This document shows positions 58,660 through 64,000 of a DNA stretch of 64,000 nt, piece by piece. The stretch covers positions 1,240,001-1,304,000 of the forward strand of contig NC_008816.1 in assembly GCF_000015645.1 (NCBI RefSeq), read 5' to 3'. The notes beneath the pieces are model-generated. The model did not search any database, was not told where the DNA came from, and saw nothing but the letters and a program-made list of their open reading frames with translations. The position numbers and the translations under genes are program-made. Each line of letters begins with the position of its first letter. Positions within the stretch are counted from its first letter, which is position 1. This DNA is from Prochlorococcus marinus str. AS9601 (GTDB lineage Bacteria; Cyanobacteriota; Cyanobacteriia; PCC-6307; Cyanobiaceae).

Positions 58660-59666
58660 ATTTATTTTTACTATTTCTTGGATCAATTGGTTTTGATTTA
58701 TTGTTAGGCGATCCAAAATTCTTAATACACCCTGTTCAAGTAATTGGCTTTTACATAAAAAAAATATCTGATTACCTTATAAATAATTTTGGAGAAAATA
58801 AAAATATATTGTATTGGGGTGGTCTCTTTGTCGCCATATCATCTATTGGAATGAGTTTTGGTTCAGGAAAATTGATAGAACTAAGTTATGCGCAATCGGG
58901 AAATCATTTTTTTGTTGGATTGTTAATTTTTTTTGGGCTTTCAAGTTGTATTGCTACAAAGGGACTTATTTCAAGTGTGAAAGAGATTGCAGAGCTAATA
59001 GAACGCGAGGAAATTAATGACCAAAATAAGAAAATAATCAAAGAGAAGGTACAAAGAATAGTAAGTAGGGATGTAAGGTCATCTTCTATAAAACATCTCT
59101 TGAGATCAAGTACCGAGAGCCTTACCGAAAATTCTGTTGATGGAATATTTGGGCCATTATTTTGGATTTTTATTGGAATTATTTTTATGAAGTTTTCAAT
59201 TTTTCTACCAGGACCTTTGTCACTTGGTTTTGCTTATAAAGCCATAAGTACTTTGGATTCAATGATAGGTTACAAATATGATTATTTTAGATATTTGGGT
59301 TTTTTCAGTGCAAAAATCGAAGATATTTTTACGTTTGTTCCTTCAAGATTAGTTTTAATCACGTTACCTTTAATTAGCTCTAAAGTTAATGAGTATGGAT
59401 CAATCATAAAAAAAAGTTATCTTGATGGTAAAAAATATGATTCGCCTAATGCTGGGATTTCAGAAGCTATATTTGCCTATATTTCCGAAATTAAATTGGG
59501 AGGCAAAAGTAAATATAAAAATGAAATTATTGAAAAGCCAATAATTAATGAGACTGGAGATAATTGCACTGAAGAAAAAATCAAATTAATTTGTCAATTA
59601 ATTTTGAGATTACAATTTTTATGGATAATAATTTTTGCCTTAATTTTTTTTATAATATCGATTTAA
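58647..59666 (+). CDS. cbiB: Adenosylcobinamide-phosphate synthase
   Basis: CbiB/CobD attaches aminopropanol to adenosylcobyric acid in the membrane. It has [18 protein letters not shown] at about 15-32 and several membrane spans. The [16 protein letters not shown] motif near 157 and [15 protein letters not shown] near 216 are conserved. Start is TTG 58647, inside the end of ilvC. With 339 residues it is complete. It works with cobL at 11.3 kb. Confidence 0.93.
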   Translation: MAEINLFLLFLGSIGFDLLLGDPKFLIHPVQVIGFYIKKISDYLINNFGENKNILYWGGLFVAISSIGMSFGSGKLIELSYAQSGNHFFVGLLIFFGLSSCIATKGLISSVKEIAELIEREEINDQNKKIIKEKVQRIVSRDVRSSSIKHLLRSSTESLTENSVDGIFGPLFWIFIGIIFMKFSIFLPGPLSLGFAYKAISTLDSMIGYKYDYFRYLGFFSAKIEDIFTFVPSRLVLITLPLISSKVNEYGSIIKKSYLDGKKYDSPNAGISEAIFAYISEIKLGGKSKYKNEIIEKPIINETGDNCTEEKIKLICQLILRLQFLWIIIFALIFFIISI

Positions 59667-59714
59667 ATTTAATAATAAATTAGTTTAAAAATTATTAGAA
59701 TAAACCTAAAATCA

Positions 59715-59960
59715 ATGCAAGAAAACGGCTCTCCTATGGAAAATCAAAATGATGGCTTAACTAATACTTCATCAAGTGATAATGAATACTCAAAATGGGT
59801 AGACAATCAGGGGGATGAAGTAAAGAATGTTTTTGGATTCAATAGCAGCGCCGAGCTTGTGAATGGGAGAGCAGCTATGGTTGGATTCTTAATGCTCATA
59901 TTAACCGAGTTGGTTTTTAGCGGCAGGCCTGTGACTTCTTCAATTTTTGGTATTAATTAA
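59715..59960 (+). CDS. hli: High-light-inducible protein (CAB-like)
   Basis: The C-terminal half has the chlorophyll-binding motif NSSAELVNGRAAMVGFLM, one membrane helix related to plant LHC helix I and to PsbS. An acidic hydrophilic N-terminus of about 45 residues precedes it. HLIPs bind chlorophyll and help protect photosystem II under excess light; they are numerous in high-light Prochlorococcus. The 81-residue size is at the longer end. A second Met (residue 8) could also be the start. Confidence 0.95.
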   Translation: MQENGSPMENQNDGLTNTSSSDNEYSKWVDNQGDEVKNVFGFNSSAELVNGRAAMVGFLMLILTELVFSGRPVTSSIFGIN

Positions 59961-59962
59961 AA

Positions 59963-60175
59963 ATGGATGAAAAGAAATCTAATCCAATAAAAGCAATCCT
60001 ATACATATCTGTATGGGTAATAATTTGGGGAACATTAGGCTCTTTCATTGATTATCCTCTTTATAAAAACAAAATTTACTTAGAAGGAAGCTTATATCAG
60101 TATCTTACTTTCACAATTACAGCGATAATATCAATAATAAGTGCAAAGTTTTTTTATAAAAAATTTGAGTTATAA
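59963..60175 (+). CDS. Small membrane protein of unknown function
   Basis: The 70-residue product has two hydrophobic segments (about residues 10-28 and 45-62) and charged ends. It begins 2 nt after the hli stop, so it is likely co-transcribed with it and may act at the thylakoid. No family is recognised. It overlaps the convergent ORF at 60170 by 6 nt. Confidence 0.6.
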   Translation: MDEKKSNPIKAILYISVWVIIWGTLGSFIDYPLYKNKIYLEGSLYQYLTFTITAIISIISAKFFYKKFEL

Positions 60176-60427
60176 AAATTTGTACCTAAACTTCTTAATA
60201 ATTTTTGCTGGTTCTTTTTTGTCATTTGACTCGTAAAGTATCCACTGATGTGTCTCAGTATCATGATCACAATCATATTTTCCAGAGATAGTATCGTAAC
60301 TTGAAAGATATGAATGACAATTTTGGTCTGCTTCAAAAGCAGAATCATAACCTGTTAGAAAATATATCAAAAATAGAACAGTTATTAACAAAAAAAACAC
60401 ATTAGAAACTAAATTAACTACCTTCAT
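60170..60427 (-). CDS. Small secreted or anchored protein
   Basis: The 85-residue product starts with VVNLVSNVFFLLITVLFLIY, a signal-anchor or signal peptide, and continues with a short soluble part with three cysteines and the pair CDHDTETHQW. An overlapping shorter frame on the same strand is rejected. The function is unknown. It is the first of three small minus-strand genes in a row. Confidence 0.55.
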   Translation of the reverse strand: MKVVNLVSNVFFLLITVLFLIYFLTGYDSAFEADQNCHSYLSSYDTISGKYDCDHDTETHQWILYESNDKKEPAKIIKKFRYKFL

Positions 60428-60485
60428 AAGATATTGTAAAATTTAAATATATCATCTAATAAAATTTTTCGATCTAAAAATATAG

Positions 60486-60740
60486 CTAACGACCAACATT
60501 AAATACAAAGTCATGGAATTCTTGATTCTTTAAATACAGGATGACTAACAATACTAAAATCATATTTAAGCCTATTACTATTGATCCAAAAATATTTATT
60601 TGTTTTTTACCTGGCAAAGTGTAAGTAAATTTTTTGCCTTTAAGAAAACCAGCTAAGCCTTTTTTTTCTTTTTTTATTTCTTTTATTTGAGTTTTTTGAG
60701 TATTATCCTTAACTTCATTATCAGAAAAACCTTTTGCCAT
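60486..60740 (-). CDS. Small membrane protein with charged N-terminus
   Basis: 84 residues: a lysine-rich cytosolic part (KIKEIKKEKKGLAGFLKGKK region, about 17-37), then one membrane span (IFGSIVIGLNMILVLLVILYL, about 50-70) and a short outside tail. Charge distribution predicts N-in. It lies among other small minus-strand genes downstream of hli. No family is recognised. Confidence 0.6.
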   Translation of the reverse strand: MAKGFSDNEVKDNTQKTQIKEIKKEKKGLAGFLKGKKFTYTLPGKKQINIFGSIVIGLNMILVLLVILYLKNQEFHDFVFNVGR

Positions 60741-60794
60741 TTCACATTAAATAACAGATTTATAATATTCCAAAAAAATAAATTATTTTAATAA

Positions 60795-61106
60795 TTAACA
60801 ATTTTTAATCACAAAAGGGATCATTAATGAGATTCTCTTATTTGAGGAATTATTAAAAAAATAAGCTTCAATAATTTCCGTTTGAAGCCCCAATAAACTA
60901 GATTGACATTTAAATTTATTTTGGTCAAATACTACTAATTGAAGTTTTTCTATTTCTGAAACTAATTCTTTACATAATTGCGTTCGAGAATCTTTTAAAC
61001 AATTATTAGATTGTTTTAAAATTTTAGACTTCGTTGATATTGGTTCTGCCATAAGGAAATTTGATAATAATAAAAATTTAAAGAATAAAATAGTTAAAAA
61101 TTTCAT
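60795..61106 (-). CDS. Small exported protein
   Basis: 103 residues with a signal peptide (FLTILFFKFLLLSNFLMA, about 3-20, cleavage near AEP) and a mature part with four cysteines that may form disulfides (NNCLKDSRTQLCKE and a C-terminal KNC). It looks periplasmic or lumenal. The ATG at 61106 is the chosen start. It is followed by no clear terminator. The family is unknown to me. Confidence 0.6.
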   Translation of the reverse strand: MKFLTILFFKFLLLSNFLMAEPISTKSKILKQSNNCLKDSRTQLCKELVSEIEKLQLVVFDQNKFKCQSSLLGLQTEIIEAYFFNNSSNKRISLMIPFVIKNC

Positions 61107-61183
61107 TACTTTTTAAGATTTCAAAATTTTAGATACCTTGGCAGGAGTTTTGGTTATTTAGCTAATTCCATTTTAATGCGATT

Positions 61184-61212
61184 AAAAAAAAAGATGCCCT
61201 AAAAGAGCATCT
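61184..61212 (-). terminator. Terminator of the HU gene
   Basis: On the minus strand AGATGC (from 61212) and GCATCT (61197-61192) form a 6-bp stem with a 9-nt loop, followed by a run of T. It lies 33 nt past the HU stop. The hairpin is short but its T-tail is good. Confidence 0.65.
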
Positions 61213-61244
61213 AGTTATTAAGGGAATAAATAGATTAAAAAATA

Positions 61245-61520
61245 TTACCCTTGAACTCTATCCTTAAAAAGTTTACCTGCAGAGAATGTTGGAACTCTTT
61301 TAGCAGGTATTGCTATTTTTTCGCCTGTCTTAGGGTTTAATCCCTGTCTTGCAGAACGATCTCTTGGTTCGAAAGAACCAAATCCTAGTAAGGAGACTTT
61401 TTTGCCTTCCACTACTGAGTCAACAATAGTTTCAATAGCTGCATCAACAACTAAAGAAACATCAGTTTTTGTGAGCTCTGTACGAGCAGCAACGAGGTTT
61501 ACTAAATCAGCTTTGTTCAT
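61245..61520 (-). CDS. hupB: DNA-binding protein HU
   Basis: HU bends and packs DNA. The 91-residue protein starts MNKADLVNLVAARTELTK and has the HU arm sequence GFGSFEPRDRSARQGLNPKTG and the ending FSAGKLFKDRV. The start ATG 61520 fits. It is followed by a small terminator and is divergent from the dubious ORF at 61595. Confidence 0.96.
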   Translation of the reverse strand: MNKADLVNLVAARTELTKTDVSLVVDAAIETIVDSVVEGKKVSLLGFGSFEPRDRSARQGLNPKTGEKIAIPAKRVPTFSAGKLFKDRVQG

Positions 61521-61594
61521 TGAATTGTTTATAAAGCAGAGATTTTAAGACAAGTTTTTTAAGCAAGCCTAAAAACCTCGAACTTGCATATCAT

Positions 61595-61786
61595 ATGGAG
61601 CAAATTCAAATACGGCAACCGAAAATGCCGGCGGCGCAAAGCTTTATACAAATCTTAGGGACATTTTTAGCTCCATTATTTATTTTTATAGCGTCACTTT
61701 TTTCTTATATAAAATTAGCACCTCTAACTATAAAACAGCTAAAACCATTAGTACCACTTGATTTATCCTTGAAAAATCTAACTTAA
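61595..61786 (+). CDS. Possible small membrane protein
   Basis: 63 residues from ATG 61595, with a polar start (EQIQIRQPKMPAAQ), one hydrophobic segment (FIQILGTFLAPLFIFIASLF, about 17-36) and a second weaker one. A short stretch, CCGGCGGCGC at 61629-61638, is GC-rich compared with the surroundings. It could be a gene or a chance frame; I give it low weight. Confidence 0.35.
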   Translation: MEQIQIRQPKMPAAQSFIQILGTFLAPLFIFIASLFSYIKLAPLTIKQLKPLVPLDLSLKNLT

Positions 61787-62143
61787 TTTTTCAAAGAAAA
61801 AATGTCAAAGATAAATAAAGTTAAGAATTTGTGCCATTTATTATGTTTTATTAATTTTCAGATATATTTCCTTCTCATCACATGAAAAAGCATAATTTGT
61901 ATTTTGAAATCAAGAAAAATCTGGTTTTCTCACAATTAAGCTTTCTCTCTAAATCTTTTTATGCATTGAGAAAATGGATAAACAAATTGTAATTAATTTG
62001 GAAATTAATAATCTCAAAGTCTAATAAAGTTGATTACTGAAACCTTATATTTTAGTTTTTTTCTCAATTTTGTATCTATTATTCTAATATCAGTAATTTG
62101 AATAAATTATCTCAATATTTAATTAATCAATGATAAAGAGAAC
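61787..62143. other. 357-nt intergenic gap
   Basis: No ORF of size, no tRNA and no strong hairpin is seen. The DNA is AT-rich with several T-runs and will hold the promoter of the glycoside hydrolase gene to the right. A small RNA could hide here, but I see no motif that I know. Confidence 0.5.
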
Positions 62144-64000
62144 GTGACTCATATCAATAAAGGTAAACCATTTCCCCTAGGAAGTTCTCTAACTTCACAA
62201 GGGGTTAATTTTTCCCTAGTAGCCACAAATGCAGAATATGTAGAAATCTTATTGTTTGAGAAAGAGGGCTCTATTTCCCCAAAAAGTATATTGAAACTAG
62301 ATCAGAATCATAATACAGGTCCCTACTGGCATGCAGAGGTAAAGAATCTAAATGAAGGTTGTATTTATGCTTTCAGAGTAAAACAAAAAAATAATGCGAT
62401 CAACAATAACTATGAAAAAAAAGTATTACTCGATCCATGTTCAAGGGGTATAACTGGGTGGGAAAGTTATAAAAGAGAAAATGCATTAAAAACACAAGAA
62501 AATACTAATTCTTGTCTTAAAAGCGTTGTTTGCGATAGAAAATTATTTAATTTTAAGGATTTTCCAAGACCGAAACATTCTTGGGAAGAAACAATAATTT
62601 ATGAACTCCATATCAAATCCTTCACTGAATCAAATGATAAAACCGAAAGTTGTTTCAAGAAATTTTTAAAAAAAATTCCATATCTCAAAGAACTGGGAAT
62701 TACCTCTATAGAATTACTTCCAATTTTTTGTTTTGATCCAACTGATGCACCAAGTGGTTTAGAGAATTTTTGGGGTTATAGTCCAATTAATTGGTTTACT
62801 CCGCATTTTGAATACGTTTCGAATGAATCAGCTGAAAAGAATAGAGAGGAATTTAGAAAATTAGTAGAGGAGTGTCATAAGTCAGGCATTGAAGTTATTT
62901 TAGATGTCGTATACAATCACACTTCTGAAGGAGATTACAAAGGGCCTGCGATATGTTGGAAAGGTATAGATGAAAATCTTTATTACTTTATTGGGAAAGA
63001 TAAAAATTATCAGGACGTATCTGGTTGTGGGAATACTATTGCAGCAAACAGAGGATTAGTTAGAAAACTAATTATTGAATCATTAAAGTGTTGGGCGAGT
63101 GAATTTGGAGTAGATGGTTTTAGATTTGATTTAGGTATTGCCTTATCAAGAGGTGAAAATCTTTCGCCACTCGATAATCCTCCAATTTTTGAAGATATAG
63201 AATGTGAGCCAGAACTTGTTGATATAAAGTTTATAAGTGAGCCATGGGATTGTGGTGGGTTATATAAATTAGGTGATTTCCCATCTAAGAATACTTTCAC
63301 TTGGAATGGTCATTTTAGAGATGATTTGCGTAGATTTTGGAAAGGGGATAAAGATACAGCTTGGAATATGAGCGATAAAATCAAAGGTACTCCATCGATT
63401 TATAAAGAAGATACTATTTTCCCAAAATCAATAAACTTTATTACTTCACATGATGGATTTACTCTAAAAGATTTAGTAACTTTCAATAGAAAACATAATT
63501 TTGCCAATAGAGAACAAAACAGAGATGGTGATAACCATAACAATTCTTGGAATCATGGTACGGAGGGACCAACTACAAATTTATTAATTAATGATTTAAG
63601 AAAAAGACAACAAAAAAATCTTATTCTTAGTTTACTTATCTCTAAAGGTGTTCCAATGATACTAATGGGTGATGAGATAGGAAGATCACAAGGCGGTAAT
63701 AATAATTCTTGGTGCCAAAATAATTTACTGGGCTGGATGAATTGGGAACATGGTCAACAAGATTTGGAATTATTAGAATATTTTAAATACGTTATAAAAA
63801 TCCGAAAAAAACTAATACACATTTTTAATCCATCATTCTTTCCTAATAATCAAACCAATGAAAATATTCCAACATATCATTGGCATGGAACAAAGTTAGA
63901 TAGCCCAGATTGGAGTAGTTGGTCACACACAGTTGCATTTAGCATTAACGAAGGCAATACTAATCCGCTGGTCTGGATAGGTTTAAATGCATATTCAAAA
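62144..64000 (+). CDS. glgX: Glycogen debranching (isoamylase/GlgX-type) enzyme, 3' truncated
   Basis: The frame opens with GTG 62144 and is still open at the window end (619 codons). A CBM48-like N-terminus (GKPFPLGSSLTSQGVNFSL) precedes a GH13 barrel: IIYELHIKSFTES, ILDVVYNHT (region I), GFRFDLGIAL (region II, nucleophile Asp), KFISEPWD (region III, acid Glu) and FITSHDGFTL (region IV). It cleaves alpha-1,6 branches in glycogen. About 60 C-terminal residues are probably missing. Start is after AAAGAGAAC. The name glgX is by family; TreX-like activity is possible. Confidence 0.88.
   Translation, partial: MTHINKGKPFPLGSSLTSQGVNFSLVATNAEYVEILLFEKEGSISPKSILKLDQNHNTGPYWHAEVKNLNEGCIYAFRVKQKNNAINNNYEKKVLLDPCSRGITGWESYKRENALKTQENTNSCLKSVVCDRKLFNFKDFPRPKHSWEETIIYELHIKSFTESNDKTESCFKKFLKKIPYLKELGITSIELLPIFCFDPTDAPSGLENFWGYSPINWFTPHFEYVSNESAEKNREEFRKLVEECHKSGIEVILDVVYNHTSEGDYKGPAICWKGIDENLYYFIGKDKNYQDVSGCGNTIAANRGLVRKLIIESLKCWASEFGVDGFRFDLGIALSRGENLSPLDNPPIFEDIECEPELVDIKFISEPWDCGGLYKLGDFPSKNTFTWNGHFRDDLRRFWKGDKDTAWNMSDKIKGTPSIYKEDTIFPKSINFITSHDGFTLKDLVTFNRKHNFANREQNRDGDNHNNSWNHGTEGPTTNLLINDLRKRQQKNLILSLLISKGVPMILMGDEIGRSQGGNNNSWCQNNLLGWMNWEHGQQDLELLEYFKYVIKIRKKLIHIFNPSFFPNNQTNENIPTYHWHGTKLDSPDWSSWSHTVAFSINEGNTNPLVWIGLNAYSK

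Noticed and set aside
60154-60348. 64-codon minus-strand frame
   Set aside because: It overlaps the better 85-residue ORF at 60170-60427, which has a signal-like N-terminus.
1-64000. CRISPR arrays, insertion sequences, prophage genes, toxin-antitoxin or defence systems
   Set aside because: I looked for direct repeats with spacers, transposase motifs and phage genes and saw none; the only tandem repeat is in ffh.

Overview
The window looks like a piece of chromosome from a high-light-adapted Prochlorococcus, inferred from content and not from a database search. The DNA is very AT-rich, genes are packed with tiny gaps, and TTG and GTG starts are common. The gene set is that of a marine picocyanobacterium: a nickel superoxide dismutase with its maturation protease and a nickel permease-like protein, a high-light-inducible protein, ZipN/Ftn2, a ClpR/ClpP pair, cobalamin genes (cobL, cbiB), larB, and several small proteins I recognise only as cyanobacterial or not at all.

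Layout. 1-5.6 kb is the end of an accessory, probably surface-polysaccharide, cluster: a transketolase C-terminal half cut by the window edge, a HAD-like protein, a sugar-kinase-like protein, an NAD-dependent epimerase, a UDP-galactopyranose mutase-like flavoprotein, and a convergent TIGR04372-type glycosyltransferase. 5.8-16 kb holds lexA, argF, ftsH, ribD, two small genes, cobL, nadK, pheS, surE and a DUF3611 membrane protein. 16-28.5 kb holds ribF-thiE-thiS, larB, a trmD-ispF continuous frame, era, a Bax-inhibitor-like membrane protein, phoH, rpsP, ffh and zipN. 28.5-40.5 kb holds pdhA, a group 2 sigma factor, nnrD, mnmA, lnt, an FKBP, the nickel SOD block, trpC, lpdA and a SpoU methyltransferase. 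40.6-47.9 kb holds murA, two tiny ORFs, tRNA-Leu, argD, folC, a flavin dehydrogenase, an amidohydrolase and tRNA-His. 48-64 kb holds miaB, the ddl-ftsQ-ftsZ division cluster, the SRP RNA, panB, hemW, a PIN/TRAM protein, clpR-clpP, ilvC, cbiB, an hli gene, a run of small membrane or secreted proteins, HU, and a glycogen-debranching-type enzyme cut by the window end.

How it fits together. The main functional blocks are cell division (zipN, ftsQ, ftsZ, ddl, murA), co-translational targeting (ffh and its RNA, both present), cofactor synthesis (riboflavin/FAD, thiamine, cobalamin, NAD, pantothenate, folate), pyruvate dehydrogenase (pdhA and lpdA), proteolysis (ftsH, clpR/clpP, lexA self-cleavage) and nickel use (sodN, a sodX-like gene, a NicO/HupE-like permease).

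Most of the window is ordinary core genome. The points most worth a second look are: the sodX reading frame, whose catalytic-serine region lies upstream of any standard start codon next to a run of eight T; a SpoU methyltransferase with no ATG/GTG/TTG at its true N-terminus; the trmD-ispF fusion; a minisatellite inside ffh; a pair of tiny membrane ORFs overlapping by ATGA upstream of tRNA-Leu; and two LexA-box-like elements in front of lexA. I found no CRISPR array, insertion sequence, prophage or defence system.
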